From Pseudomonadota bacterium (GTDB taxonomy: Bacteria > Pseudomonadota > Alphaproteobacteria > Rhizobiales > Rhizobiaceae), in NCBI GenBank assembly GCA_023399465.1, contig JAEWPB010000103.1:46817-110816 (forward strand): a stretch of DNA of 64,000 nucleotides. Reading direction: 5' to 3'. The stretch's first letter is position 1; each line of letters starts with the position of its first letter. A model generated the notes under the pieces. That model saw nothing but the letters and a program-made list of their open reading frames with translations, did no database searches and was not told the DNA's origin. The translations under genes were made by a program, and so were the position numbers. Below are positions 21,857-31,113 of this stretch, piece by piece.

Positions 21857-22762
21857 TCAGCGAGACGGCGGATCACCGATGCCATCGCCGGACATTCCGA
21901 ATTCCGGATGGGCGCGGCGCCAGTCGCTCGGCGGCATGCCGGTCCTTGCCCGGAAGCTGCGGGAGAAATAGGCGGCGTCGCGAAACCCGACCTCGTAGGC
22001 GATATCCTCGACCGAGCGCACGGTGAAGAGCAGCAGCCGCTTGGCCTCCAGCAGCCGCCTTTCGCCGATCAGTTCCTTGACCGGCATTCCGAATGCCGTG
22101 CGGCAGGCCTTGCCGAGCAGGTGCGGCGTGGTGCCGAGCATCTCGGTATAGCGTTCGATCGGCCAGTTCTCGCGGAAACTGCGATCGACGAGCCGGCGCA
22201 ACTCGGCTGCCAGCACCACCTGCGGCGCCTGCGCCGGCGCGGCGATGCCGGAGGCGAGTCGCGCAATCTGGGTCAATGCCACCGCTGTCATCGATGGCAG
22301 CACCTGCTGCATCCCCGGCCGCCCGTCGGCATATTCCTCAGCAATCGCATCCATCATCGCGGCCAGGCGGCCCCAGAGGACGCCTTCGCCGCGCTCGGTC
22401 ACCATCACCGGGGCATTCAGCGCCAGACTGGTCTGTGCCTGGATCGCCACCAGCGCGCCATCGGCGACAGAGACGACGATGGCGTCCGTTTCGTCGGGCG
22501 CGACGGTGAAGCCATGCACGACGCCGCTCGGGACGAAGCTGACGGCCGGCGCCAAAAAGTCCAAGGACTGATCCTCGACGAAGTAACGCCCACGCCCCTT
22601 CGTCCAGAAGGTAATTTGGCCCATGTTGTCATGCTTGTGGGCTTCGACCACGCCAAAATGCAGGTTTTTCCGGGCCATGACCGTTTCGACATGCATGAAG
22701 CCGACATCGAGCGGGCGATCCGGCTCGCCATAAACAAAGAAGCTGGGAATGATGTCTGTCAT
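21857..22762 (-). CDS. hpaA: HpaA-like AraC-family activator of 4-hydroxyphenylacetate genes
   Basis: A 301-residue regulator with an N-terminal cupin sensor domain (HKHDNMGQITFWTKGRGRY and VPSGVVHGF segments) and a C-terminal AraC helix-turn-helix pair (SVEDIAYEVGFRDAAYFSRSFR). This layout is that of HpaA/PobR-type activators of hydroxylated aromatic catabolism. It is divergent from hpaB, with 98 bases between the starts, the classical arrangement for an activator of the hydroxylase genes. The ATG at 22762 was chosen because longer frames run into the hpaB ribosome site. The effector is expected to be 4-hydroxyphenylacetate, an inference. Confidence 0.85.
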   Translation of the reverse strand: MTDIIPSFFVYGEPDRPLDVGFMHVETVMARKNLHFGVVEAHKHDNMGQITFWTKGRGRYFVEDQSLDFLAPAVSFVPSGVVHGFTVAPDETDAIVVSVADGALVAIQAQTSLALNAPVMVTERGEGVLWGRLAAMMDAIAEEYADGRPGMQQVLPSMTAVALTQIARLASGIAAPAQAPQVVLAAELRRLVDRSFRENWPIERYTEMLGTTPHLLGKACRTAFGMPVKELIGERRLLEAKRLLLFTVRSVEDIAYEVGFRDAAYFSRSFRARTGMPPSDWRRAHPEFGMSGDGIGDPPSR

Positions 22763-22860
22763 CGGGTCGCCGAAAAAAGTGCAAGCGTTTTTGCCATTCT
22801 GTCCATGGCCGCGGCGAAGATCAACTCCTAAGACTTGCGCAATATCAAGGAGGAGTTGCA

Positions 22861-24399
22861 ATGCGAGCAGAAGATTACCGCGCGGACCGCACGCGCCCGT
22901 TCACCGGCGCCGAATATATCGAGTCGCTGCGCGACGGGCGAGAAGTCTATATCAATGGCGAGCGCATCGAAGACGTGACGACGCACCCGTCCATGCGCAA
23001 TTCTGTGCGCTCGCTCGCGCGGCTCTACGATGCGCTGCATGACCCGGCAAAGAAGGATATCCTGACCACGCCGACCGACACCGGCAATGGCGGCTACACC
23101 CACAAGTTCTTCAAGCACGCCTCGTCCGTCGACGATCTTGTCGGCCAGCAGGCCGCGATCACCGAATGGGCGCGCATGTCCTACGGCTGGATGGGCCGCA
23201 CGGCGGATTACAAGGCAGCGCTGATGAACACGCTGTCGGTCAATGCCGACTGGTATGGCGACTTCGCCGGCAATGCGCGCAACTGGCACAAGCGCACGCA
23301 GGAATCGGTGCTGTTTCTCAACCATGCCATCGTCAATCCGCCGATCGACCGTCACAAGCCGGCCGAGCATGTGAAGGACGTCTTCGTGCACGTCACGAAG
23401 GAAACGGATGCGGGCGTCTATGTCTCCGGCGCCAAGGTCGTCGCCACATCGTCCGCGCTGACGCACTATAATCTTCTGGCGCAGGCCTCGGCCACCGTCA
23501 CGGAAGACCCGTCGCTGTCCCTCACCTTCATCGCGCCGATGAACGCGCCGGGCGTCAAGATGTTCTGCCGTACCTCGTATGAGGAAGCCGCGAACCGCTT
23601 CGGCCAGCCCTTCGACTATCCGCTTTCGTCGCGTTTCGACGAGAACGACGCCATTCTCGTTCTCGACAACGTCTTCGTGCCGTGGGAGGACGTGCTGATC
23701 TACAAGGATGCAAAGCGCATCCTGTCCTTCACCGTCATGTCCGGCTTCATGCACGGCTATTGCTTCCAGGGCTGCGCCCGCTTCGTCGTGAAGCTGGAGT
23801 TCCTCGCCGGCCTTCTGGCCAAGGCACTGCGCGCCACCGGTGGCGATGCCTTCCGCGGCAACCAGGCGATGCTCGGCGAGGTGATCGCGCTGCGTCACAA
23901 GTTCAAGTCCTTCTCCGATACGATGGCGCGCAATCCGGTCGACTGGACGGGCGGCGCCAAGCTGCCGAACCTCGAGGCCGCGCTTTGCTATCGCGCCTTC
24001 ATGTCGGACGCCTATCCGCGCATCATCGACCTCATCCGCCGGGCCATCGCCTCCGGCCTGATCTACCTGCCGTCCTCGGCCAAGGATTTCGCCAACCCTG
24101 ATATCGACCGCTACCTCACGCAGTATGTCCGCGGGTCCAACGACATGGGCCACAAGGAACGCATCAAGATCATGAAGCTGCTCTGGGATGCGACGGGCAC
24201 GGAGTTCGGCGGCCGTCACGCCCTTTACGAACTGAACTATGCCGGTACGCCGGAAGATGTTCGCCTTCAGGTACTGAAGGGCGCGGAGAAAGGCACGATC
24301 CTGCGCGACATGGAAGCGCTGGTCGATACCTGCATGGACGATTACGACGAGCATGGCTGGACCGGCAACACCTGGCTGCCGCCGCTCGGCCAGTCATAA
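22861..24399 (+). CDS. hpaB: 4-hydroxyphenylacetate 3-monooxygenase, oxygenase component
   Basis: The FADH2-dependent oxygenase that hydroxylates 4-hydroxyphenylacetate to 3,4-dihydroxyphenylacetate (homoprotocatechuate). The 512-residue product has the acyl-CoA-dehydrogenase-like HpaB fold, with GQQAAITEWARMSYGWMGR, NHAIVNPPIDRHKP and RYLTQYVRGSNDMGHKER segments. A strong ribosome site (AAGGAGGAG) lies about 6 bases upstream of the ATG. It forms an operon with hpaC 12 bases downstream. HpaB needs the reduced flavin supplied by HpaC. Confidence 0.95.
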   Translation: MRAEDYRADRTRPFTGAEYIESLRDGREVYINGERIEDVTTHPSMRNSVRSLARLYDALHDPAKKDILTTPTDTGNGGYTHKFFKHASSVDDLVGQQAAITEWARMSYGWMGRTADYKAALMNTLSVNADWYGDFAGNARNWHKRTQESVLFLNHAIVNPPIDRHKPAEHVKDVFVHVTKETDAGVYVSGAKVVATSSALTHYNLLAQASATVTEDPSLSLTFIAPMNAPGVKMFCRTSYEEAANRFGQPFDYPLSSRFDENDAILVLDNVFVPWEDVLIYKDAKRILSFTVMSGFMHGYCFQGCARFVVKLEFLAGLLAKALRATGGDAFRGNQAMLGEVIALRHKFKSFSDTMARNPVDWTGGAKLPNLEAALCYRAFMSDAYPRIIDLIRRAIASGLIYLPSSAKDFANPDIDRYLTQYVRGSNDMGHKERIKIMKLLWDATGTEFGGRHALYELNYAGTPEDVRLQVLKGAEKGTILRDMEALVDTCMDDYDEHGWTGNTWLPPLGQS

Positions 24400-24411
24400 G
24401 GATCCGCGGCC

Positions 24412-24924
24412 ATGGAGGAGGCGGTTTCCAAGACCGAGTTTCGCGACGCCATGGCGCGCGTCTGCGCTCCGGTCAACATCATCACCACCAACGGACCCGC
24501 CGGACGCGGCGGGTTCACCGCCACCGCCATGTGCAGCGTCACGGACGAGCCGCCGACGCTGCTCGTCTGCATGAACGGCCGCTCGGCGCAATGCGGCCTG
24601 TTTCTCGAGAACCGCCGCTTCTGCGTCAACGTGCTGAGCAACGATCACAAGGCGCTGGCCGGCCATTTCGCCGGGTCGACCGCCGAAATGGACGAACGCT
24701 ACGCCGCCGCGGACTGGGTCACGCTGCCTTCGGGAAGCCAGGCGCTTGCCGATGCCATCGTATCGTTCGACTGCAGGCTCACGGACGCGCGCATGGTGGG
24801 CACCCACCACATCCTCGTCGGGGAGGTCAGCGCGATCCGCTCAAGACAGGACGGCAACGCCCTGCTCTATTTCGACCGGAACTATGTGCATGTCCCGACG
24901 CAACTGGGCGGTTTCGGGGCGTGA
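24412..24924 (+). CDS. hpaC: 4-hydroxyphenylacetate 3-monooxygenase, flavin reductase component
   Basis: A 170-residue NAD(P)H:flavin oxidoreductase of the flavin-reductase-like split-barrel family. The FTATAMCSVTDEPPTLLVC flavin-binding segment is at about 36-54, and the GEVSAIR and LLYFDRNY segments lie near the C terminus. It provides FADH2 to HpaB. It is the second gene of the hpaBC operon, which ends at the terminator that follows. Confidence 0.93.
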   Translation: MEEAVSKTEFRDAMARVCAPVNIITTNGPAGRGGFTATAMCSVTDEPPTLLVCMNGRSAQCGLFLENRRFCVNVLSNDHKALAGHFAGSTAEMDERYAAADWVTLPSGSQALADAIVSFDCRLTDARMVGTHHILVGEVSAIRSRQDGNALLYFDRNYVHVPTQLGGFGA

Positions 24925-24945
24925 TGTCCCTTCAGAACAGAAACG

Positions 24946-24974
24946 AAAGGCCGGATCATCGATCCGGCCTTTTT
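24946..24974. terminator. Terminator after hpaC
   Basis: A perfect 12-bp stem AAAGGCCGGATC (24946-24957) with GATCCGGCCTTT (24961-24972), a 3-base loop and flanking T run. It may also serve the convergent DUF1801 gene. Confidence 0.88.
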
Positions 24975-25011
24975 CGTGACGGACAAGCGGGACGGCAGTA
25001 CCGCACCCCTC

Positions 25012-25461
25012 TTACATACGTTCCCCCGGCAGCCGGCTGGCCTGCCTGACCCAATCGATGAACCGGGCTTCGTCGAGCTGGTCTTCCTCGTGAATGTCGA
25101 GGTAGCGAACATCCTTCTGCCTGGATTTCCCCGGGGGAACGGGATCGAGCATCGCTCCCCTGAAGAAGGCGACCTTGACGTACTTCGTGAAGCAATGAAG
25201 GCCCAGGAACCAGCCCTCGCCCTCGATGCCGTAGAAAGGCGAATTCCATTTGACCGCCTTGCGCACATCCGGAACCGCTTGTTCGATTAGTGCATCCAGA
25301 CGGCGACCGAGATCGCTCTTCCAGCCGGGCATCGCCGCGATATAGGCCTGCACGGGCGCGTCATCCTCGCCCTTGGCGATCCGGGGATTGCCTCCGGAGA
25401 GCAGGACCGGTGGGGCCTCATCCGCACTATCTGCGGGTGGGTCGTCCGATTTCCCCTTCAT
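25012..25461 (-). CDS. DUF1801 domain protein
   Basis: A 149-residue protein. After a variable N-terminal tail, residues 37-125 carry the DUF1801 (YdhG/YjbR-CyaY-like) pattern: LIEQAVPDVRKAVKWNSPFYG, then GLHCFTKYVKVAFFRGA. The family is small, cytosolic and uncharacterised; some members have been linked to stress or iron. It is monocistronic and convergent to hpaC. Confidence 0.8.
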   Translation of the reverse strand: MKGKSDDPPADSADEAPPVLLSGGNPRIAKGEDDAPVQAYIAAMPGWKSDLGRRLDALIEQAVPDVRKAVKWNSPFYGIEGEGWFLGLHCFTKYVKVAFFRGAMLDPVPPGKSRQKDVRYLDIHEEDQLDEARFIDWVRQASRLPGERM

Positions 25462-25543
25462 TGAGCCATCCCCTTCAAGCGTGAACCGGGAGAGGCACGA
25501 TGATTGGCCATGGCTCCCCCGCAGTCAACTGCCGAAGACGACA

Positions 25544-25571
25544 AGACCGCCGCTGCCAGGCAGGGCGGTCT
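25544..25571 (-). terminator. Possible weak terminator after the aldehyde dehydrogenase gene
   Basis: An 8-bp inverted repeat AGACCGCC (25544-25551) and GGCGGTCT (25564-25571) around a 12-base loop, with only a poor T tract on the minus strand. It lies 28 bases beyond the aldehyde dehydrogenase stop. Confidence 0.45.
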
Positions 25572-25598
25572 GAACATGCCTGCTGCAGAGGTAAGGGC

Positions 25599-27083
25599 CT
25601 ACAATTGAATCCAAGCCGTCTTGAGGTTGGTGTATTTGTCCAGCGCGTGCAGCGACTTGTCGTGGCCGTTGCCGGATTGCCTGACGCCGCCGAGCGGCAC
25701 GGTGTTGTCGGCGCCGCCATAGGTATTGACGTGGACGACGCCGGCGCGAATGCCACGCACCATGCGGTAGGCGCGGGAAAGGTTTGACGTCCAGACGGCG
25801 GACGCCAGGCCGTAGTCGGTGGCGTTGGCGATCCGCAACGCCTCTTCTTCCGTCTCGAACGGAATGATCGACAGGATCGGCCCGAAGACCTCCTCCCTTG
25901 CCAGCATCATCTCGGGCGTTACGGCAAAGACGGTCGGCTGCATAAAGAAGCCGCCAGTCTCCTCCAGAATGCGATTGCCGCCGGTGACCAGTGTCGCGCC
26001 CTCGGTGAGCGCCTGTTCGGCAAAGCCGAGATCCTTCTGCAACTGGATCTCGCTGGCAATCGCACCGGCCTCCGTCGACAGCAGCAACGGATCGCCGACC
26101 TTCATCCCGGCCGCGATCGCCGCGACCTTTGCGGTAAATTCCTCGTGGATCGACTTTTCGACCAGCAGCCGCGAGCCGGCGACGCACACCTGCCCTGAGT
26201 TGCGGAAGATGCCGTAGGCGGAAACCTTCGCCGCCTGGTCGAGATCCGGCGCATCGGCAAAGACGACATTCGGCGACTTGCCGCCAAGCTCCAGATAGAC
26301 GCGCTTGAGGTTCGAACGCGCCGAATATTCGAGCAGCCGGCGGCCGACGCCACCCGAACCGGTGAAGGCGAGCACGTCGATATCCATGTGCAGGCCGATA
26401 GCCTCGCCGCTGAGGTCCCCGCGGCCGGTAATGACGTTGAGCACGCCTTCCGGCAATCCGGCCTCGGCGCAAAGCTCGGCGAGGCGCAGCAGGGTCAGGG
26501 ATGCGCCTTCGGCAGGCTTGAGCACCACCGAGTTGCCGGCCGCAAGCGCTGGCGCGATCTTCCAGGCGCCAATCATCATCGGGAAATTCCACGGTACGAT
26601 CGCCGCGACCACGCCGACCGGTTCGCGATGGATCAGGCCAAGCACGTTGTCCGCCGTCGGCGCGATCTCGCCATAGACCTTGTCGAGTGCCTCGGCGTAG
26701 TAGCGGAAGGTGCCGGCGGCGCTGCCGGGCTCGGCCTTCAGCGCCATCGAGATTTCGGTACCGTTGTCACGTACCCCGAGCACGGCAAGCTCGAACGCAT
26801 TCTTCTCGATCAGTTCGGCGATGCGGAAGAGCACCTTCTTGCGCTCGGCCGGAGAGGCCTTGGACCACACACCCTTCTCGAAGGACGCGCGCGCCGCCCT
26901 GACGGCCGCATCGACGTCCCGTGCCGTCGCATCGGCAATGGTCGTCAGACGCGTGCCGTCGATCGGCGATATCACCTCCATGACGGCGCCGTCCTCGGCC
27001 GCGCACCACTTTCCGCCGATGAACAGGGCCTGGGGTGGGACCGGTTGCGTGCGGAGGAGATCGATCCGGGCCTGATCAGACAT
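25599..27083 (-). CDS. NAD(P)-dependent aldehyde dehydrogenase
   Basis: A 494-residue ALDH-superfamily enzyme that oxidises an aldehyde to an acid. The catalytic Glu sits in YLELGGKSPN and the catalytic Cys in NSGQVCVAGSR; VPWNFPMMIGAWK and the NAD loop FTGSGGVGRR are present. It resembles the PuuC/AldA-type dehydrogenases that act on amine-derived aldehydes. The ATG overlaps the tctA end by 8 bases, so it is the last gene of the tctC-tctB-tctA-ALDH operon. It is a plausible sink for an aldehyde made by the divergent aminotransferase-fold enzymes. The substrate is not known. Confidence 0.9.
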   Translation of the reverse strand: MSDQARIDLLRTQPVPPQALFIGGKWCAAEDGAVMEVISPIDGTRLTTIADATARDVDAAVRAARASFEKGVWSKASPAERKKVLFRIAELIEKNAFELAVLGVRDNGTEISMALKAEPGSAAGTFRYYAEALDKVYGEIAPTADNVLGLIHREPVGVVAAIVPWNFPMMIGAWKIAPALAAGNSVVLKPAEGASLTLLRLAELCAEAGLPEGVLNVITGRGDLSGEAIGLHMDIDVLAFTGSGGVGRRLLEYSARSNLKRVYLELGGKSPNVVFADAPDLDQAAKVSAYGIFRNSGQVCVAGSRLLVEKSIHEEFTAKVAAIAAGMKVGDPLLLSTEAGAIASEIQLQKDLGFAEQALTEGATLVTGGNRILEETGGFFMQPTVFAVTPEMMLAREEVFGPILSIIPFETEEEALRIANATDYGLASAVWTSNLSRAYRMVRGIRAGVVHVNTYGGADNTVPLGGVRQSGNGHDKSLHALDKYTNLKTAWIQL

Positions 27084-28584
27084 TTGCGGCCTCCGTCGCG
27101 GCGACGCTGTCGGCCTTGCGGGTCTTGACGGCCGAGTAGACGTGCAGGCCGATCACCAGCACGATGATGCTGAACAGAATGAAGGCAATCGGCCGGTCGA
27201 TAAAGTCGAAAGGCGTCGTCACCCTCGCCATGGCCGTCCGCAGCTTGGTTTCCATGAGCCCGCCCAGCACGATGCCGAGAATGATCGGCGATGTCGGCAG
27301 TTCGAGGCGCTTGAGGATGAAGCCGAAAACACCGAAGCCGGCGGCGATCGCGCAGTCGGTCAGCGAGTTGCGCAGCGAGTAGACGCCGATCAGGCTGAAG
27401 GTCAGGATCATCATGCCGAGGAAGCGGCTCGGAATGCGCATGACCTGCATCAGGAGGTTGGTCGAGAACAGCAGAAAGACGATCACGAGTACATTGAGCA
27501 ACAGCAGCGCGATGTAGAGCGCCAGCACGAAATCCATCTCGTTCTGGAACAGCTGCGGGCCGGGGATGACGTTGTGGACATAGAATACCGCCAGCATCAT
27601 CGCCGTCAGTTCTTCGCCCGGAATGCCGAGCGCGAGCAGCGGAATCATGGCCGCGGCCGGTACCGAGTTGTTGGCGGCCTCCGAGGCGACGATGCCCTCC
27701 GGATTGCCCTTGCCGAACAGTTCGGGCGTCTTCGACGTGCGCTGGGCGTAACTGTAGGACAGGAACTGCGACATGAATTCGCCAACGCCCGGGATCATGC
27801 CGCAGATCACGCCGAAACTGGACGCGACCGTGGCGATCCGCTTGAACTGCAGCAGTTCCGCCATGCCCTGGAAGAATTTGCCCGTTACCTTTGGCACGGT
27901 GTAGGCCTTGTCCTTGTCGGTCAGCAGGAGCAGCGCCTGGCTGACGGCGAAAAGCCCGAGCACCACGACGATCAGGTCGATCCCGGAGGTCAGCCATTGC
28001 TGCCCGAAGGTGAAGCGCTGCGTATAGGCCGTCCCCTCAATGCCGATCGTCTTCAGGAAGATGCCGAGGCAGGCCAGCATGGCGGCAGCGAGAATCTGGC
28101 CGCGATGGGTCAGCACGACCAGGATGATGCCAAGCAGGGCCGCAAGGAAGATTTCGCGCGCACCGAACATCGGCGCGACCGCCGCCAGAACCGGCGCCAG
28201 CAGGATCAGACAGAGAATGGAGAAGATGCCGCCAAAGAAGGAGGCAGAATAGGCAAGGCTGAGCGCGCGACGGGCTTCGCCGCGCTTGGTCATCGGAAAG
28301 CCGTCATAGGTGGTCAGCGCGTTGACCGGCGTTCCCGGCGTATTGATCAGGATCGCGGGAATGGCGCCGCCGAACATCGACGAGCCGTAAATGCCGAGCA
28401 ATGCGGTCAGTCCGACGATCGGTTCGAGCGAGAAGGTCGCGGGCAGCAGGATGGCGATGGCCACGGCCGCACCGACGCCGGGAAGCGAGCCGACGATGAC
28501 GCCGCCGACCGAACCGACGATCAGGGCAGCGATGACATCCCAGCGGGCGAGTAGGTCGATACTTGAGAGAAACAGGTCCATCAT
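27076..28584 (-). CDS. tctA: Tripartite tricarboxylate transporter, TctA-type permease
   Basis: The large 502-residue membrane subunit of a TTT transporter. It has many hydrophobic helices, the N-terminal GSLPGVGAAVAIAILLP segment and the family signature GAIPAILINTPGTPVNALTTYDG. It works with TctB in the inner membrane, taking substrate from TctC, and is driven by an ion gradient. It starts 6 bases after tctB and overlaps the downstream aldehyde dehydrogenase start. Confidence 0.95.
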   Translation of the reverse strand: MMDLFLSSIDLLARWDVIAALIVGSVGGVIVGSLPGVGAAVAIAILLPATFSLEPIVGLTALLGIYGSSMFGGAIPAILINTPGTPVNALTTYDGFPMTKRGEARRALSLAYSASFFGGIFSILCLILLAPVLAAVAPMFGAREIFLAALLGIILVVLTHRGQILAAAMLACLGIFLKTIGIEGTAYTQRFTFGQQWLTSGIDLIVVVLGLFAVSQALLLLTDKDKAYTVPKVTGKFFQGMAELLQFKRIATVASSFGVICGMIPGVGEFMSQFLSYSYAQRTSKTPELFGKGNPEGIVASEAANNSVPAAAMIPLLALGIPGEELTAMMLAVFYVHNVIPGPQLFQNEMDFVLALYIALLLLNVLVIVFLLFSTNLLMQVMRIPSRFLGMMILTFSLIGVYSLRNSLTDCAIAAGFGVFGFILKRLELPTSPIILGIVLGGLMETKLRTAMARVTTPFDFIDRPIAFILFSIIVLVIGLHVYSAVKTRKADSVAATEAANV

Positions 28585-28590
28585 TGGCCC

Positions 28591-29130
28591 CTAGAAGTAA
28601 AGAATCATTATGTTGCGCAGGCCACTCGGCAGATATTCATAGATCGCGCCGCCGGGAATGCGGACATTGAGCAGCGATTTGAAGAGCAGCACGACGAAAA
28701 GCCCGAAGCCTGCTGCCGAGGCGAAAGCCAGCCGGCTCCGATAGCCGGAGCGCCATGTCAGGAACAGGCAGAAACACAGCGTCGCACCGAGATAGCCAAT
28801 GCGTGGAACGGCGAAGACATAGGTCAGGTACCAGCCGACATATTCGAGCGAGCGCAGCCAGAGCCACGCTTCCTTCCAGCGGCCGGGCGTTCGCTGGACG
28901 CGGCTGAGGGAATAGAAATAGAGGCCGCCGAACAGCAGCATGCCGCCGAGGCCGATCAACGGCCAGAGGCGCGGCTGCGCTGCAAGCCCCTTGCCATTGA
29001 GCCAGGTCGTCTGCGTGCCGATCTCGCTGAGAAGAAGCGCTGCGGCGACAAAAAAGATCAGCGCGAACAGGAGTTCGCCCGGTCGCCTTCCAAGCGGGAA
29101 TACATGTGGGGATTCGGTTTCGTCTTGCAT
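28591..29130 (-). CDS. tctB: Tripartite tricarboxylate transporter, TctB-type small permease
   Basis: A 179-residue integral membrane protein with about four or five hydrophobic helices (LLFALIFFVAAALLLSE first) and the LWPLIGLGGMLLFGG pattern of the TctB family (DUF1468). It is the second gene of the tct operon. A hairpin separates it from tctC, which probably keeps its expression below that of the binding protein. Confidence 0.9.
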   Translation of the reverse strand: MQDETESPHVFPLGRRPGELLFALIFFVAAALLLSEIGTQTTWLNGKGLAAQPRLWPLIGLGGMLLFGGLYFYSLSRVQRTPGRWKEAWLWLRSLEYVGWYLTYVFAVPRIGYLGATLCFCLFLTWRSGYRSRLAFASAAGFGLFVVLLFKSLLNVRIPGGAIYEYLPSGLRNIMILYF

Positions 29131-29151
29131 CGCGCACTCCGGGATGAAAGA

Positions 29152-29170
29152 GCCCCGCTCGTCGCGGGGC
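29152..29170 (-). terminator. Intra-operon hairpin (attenuator) between tctC and tctB
   Basis: A perfect 7-bp stem GCCCCGC (29152-29158) and GCGGGGC (29164-29170) with a 5-base loop. On the minus strand it is followed by a short pyrimidine-rich tract (TCTTTC). Such hairpins after a binding-protein gene usually stabilise its mRNA or cause partial termination. Confidence 0.6.
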
Positions 29171-29190
29171 CCGCAGGTCAGGTCAGCCGG

Positions 29191-30132
29191 TTACGGAGTG
29201 ATCATCTTGTTGATCCGGGCGATCGCTTCCTTGTCGCTCGCGATCTGCTGCGCCGCTTCGGCGGCGTCCTTCCAGTAGATGATGGCGCCGGTATCAGCGG
29301 CCAGCTTCTTGGCGCGCTCGGATGCCATCGTTTCCTTGGCGACCGCGATGATCTTCTCGCGCACGTCGGCCGGCACGTCCTTGGGTACAAAAAGGCCGTT
29401 CCACAGCGCGACATTGAGCTCGGGCGCGAGCGAGGAAAGCGTCGGAGCATCGGGGATCTTGTTGATCGGCTGATCGGTGATCGTGGCGAGGATCTTCAGC
29501 TTGTCGAGGCATGGCAGCATCTGCTGGATGGTCGTGTTCACGACATCGAAATCGCCCGACGCCAGCACGTTGCAGTCGAGGGCGTCATTCGCCGCCTCGG
29601 AGCCCCATTCGAAACCGAGCTGCTTGGCTGCAGCAAAGGTCGCCTGGGTCGGCAGCAGGAAGGAACCGAAGTGGCCGAGCGCCACCTTGTTCTCCTTGGC
29701 GTAGGCCGCCAGTTCCTGCATGCTGGAATAAGGCGCATCGGCGGACGTGGCGATGATGAAGGGATAGGTCAGGAAAATCCCGAGCGGTTCGAACGGATCC
29801 GGATTGAGGGCGGGAATGCCGACTTCGGGACCAACCACCGGAATATCCACGACGAAAGAGCCGATCGTGTAACCGTCGGCAGGCGCATTCGCCACATCGG
29901 CGGCGCCCGGGAACGGACCGCCGTCGCTGCCCTTGTTGATGACCGCAGCGGCGATGCCATACTTGGCCTGGAAGTCTTCCGCAATCATACGCGTCAGCAC
30001 GTCCTCAAGGTCGCCAGGAGGAAACGGCACCACGAAACTCACGGGCTTTTCCGGATATTCCGCAAGCGCGGTAATCGGCGCCGCGAGCGTAATCGCGACG
30101 GATGCAAGAGCAGTCAGAAGTGTCTTGTTCAT
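29191..30132 (-). CDS. tctC: Tripartite tricarboxylate transporter substrate-binding protein
   Basis: A 313-residue periplasmic binding protein (Bug/TctC family). It has a Sec signal peptide of about 24 residues ending in ALA. The mature protein starts EYPEKPVSFVVPFPPGD, the beta-strand and carboxylate-binding loop of Bug proteins, and later has ADGYTIG and NGLFVPKDVP. AAAGGAAC lies about 7 bases upstream of the ATG. It is the first gene of its operon and is divergent from the IclR gene. The ligand is unknown; members bind carboxylates, amino acids or aromatic acids. Confidence 0.93.
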   Translation of the reverse strand: MNKTLLTALASVAITLAAPITALAEYPEKPVSFVVPFPPGDLEDVLTRMIAEDFQAKYGIAAAVINKGSDGGPFPGAADVANAPADGYTIGSFVVDIPVVGPEVGIPALNPDPFEPLGIFLTYPFIIATSADAPYSSMQELAAYAKENKVALGHFGSFLLPTQATFAAAKQLGFEWGSEAANDALDCNVLASGDFDVVNTTIQQMLPCLDKLKILATITDQPINKIPDAPTLSSLAPELNVALWNGLFVPKDVPADVREKIIAVAKETMASERAKKLAADTGAIIYWKDAAEAAQQIASDKEAIARINKMITP

Positions 30133-30173
30133 CAGAAGTTCCTTTGTTCCCGGTCTGAAGTTCTTCGGTTCAT

Positions 30174-30196
30174 TAGTTGAACCCGTTGTTTAACTA
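30174..30196. promoter_or_regulatory. Candidate operator in the tctC-iclR divergent region
   Basis: A 9-bp inverted repeat, TAGTTGAAC (30174-30182) and GTTTAACTA (30188-30196), with one mismatch and a 5-base spacer. It lies 42 bases upstream of tctC and 132 bases before the IclR start, where an IclR regulator would be expected to bind. Function is inferred from symmetry and location. Confidence 0.5.
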
Positions 30197-30327
30197 TAGA
30201 CTTGCAAATCGCCCAGCTCCCTGTCAAGTTAATTCGCATGTTAAGTATCCAGCCGTCTCGTCGGCCGGCATGGACAGCGGTGATCCCGGCGCAGAGGAGC
30301 GTCGCCCGGCGATCACGAGGAGGAACC

Positions 30328-31113
30328 TTGAGTACGATCGGAAAAGCCTTGACCTTGCTGGACACGGTCTCGCGCCTCGACCAGGAGGCCGGCCTCAGTG
30401 ACATCGCCCGCCACTGTTCGTTGGACAAGGCGACGGCCCGGCGTTTCCTCGTCGAACTCGAAAAGCACGGTTTTGTCGAACAGGACCCGGGCACGAAAAA
30501 ATACCATATCGGTCCGGCGCCGGTTCGGTTGGCCCGAATTCGCGAGGCCCGCTACCCGTTTTTGCGCACCGCCATGCCCTTCATCAAGGAACTGGCGGAA
30601 AACACGATGGAAACCGTTCATATCTCGGAGTTTGCCATTGGCCGGCTGGCGACCATCCATGTCGAGGACTCGCCGCGCGCCCACCGGGTGAACGTGGATG
30701 TCGGCATCATCCTGCCGTTCCATGCCACCGCTTCGGGCCTCGCATTTCTCGCCTCCTGCCCGCCGCAGCAGGTGGAGGCGCTGCTCGCCGGCCCGCTAAA
30801 CGCCTATACCGAGATGACGCCGACCGATCCCGCCACGATCAAGGCAAAACTCGATGAAATCAGGCAGCAGGGCTACTCGGTCAGCAATCAGGGTCTCGAG
30901 GCCGGCGTCGTCAGCACGGCCGCCGCAATCGTAGCGCCCGACGGCCACGCCATCGGCACGATCGCCGTCGCCGCGCCGCAGGCCCGTGTCGATGCAGCGA
31001 CGATCAGCAAGTTCGGCCAGGCCGCCGCCGCCACGGCCGACAAGATTTCGGGGACATTTTTCGGGTTGGAGCGGCGATCCGCCCCCGACCCGCTCAAGGG
31101 GAGGAGAGGCTGA
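30328..31113 (+). CDS. IclR-family transcriptional regulator
   Basis: A 261-residue regulator. The N-terminal winged helix-turn-helix (about 5-70) contains LSDIARHCSLDKATARRFLVELEKHGFV, and the C-terminal IclR effector domain follows (LPFHATASGLAFLA). The start is taken as TTG at 30328 because GAGGAGGA lies about 5 bases upstream. An ATG at 30202 would add an unrelated Arg-rich tail across the operator region and has no ribosome site. Its stop overlaps the next gene by 1 base. It probably controls both its own operon and the divergent tct operon, with a pathway metabolite as effector. Confidence 0.88.
   Translation: MSTIGKALTLLDTVSRLDQEAGLSDIARHCSLDKATARRFLVELEKHGFVEQDPGTKKYHIGPAPVRLARIREARYPFLRTAMPFIKELAENTMETVHISEFAIGRLATIHVEDSPRAHRVNVDVGIILPFHATASGLAFLASCPPQQVEALLAGPLNAYTEMTPTDPATIKAKLDEIRQQGYSVSNQGLEAGVVSTAAAIVAPDGHAIGTIAVAAPQARVDAATISKFGQAAAATADKISGTFFGLERRSAPDPLKGRRG

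Noticed and set aside
30202..30327. Upstream ATG start for the IclR gene
   Set aside because: No ribosome site, Arg-rich nonfamily extension; TTG 30328 has a strong GAGGAGGA upstream and the correct IclR N terminus.
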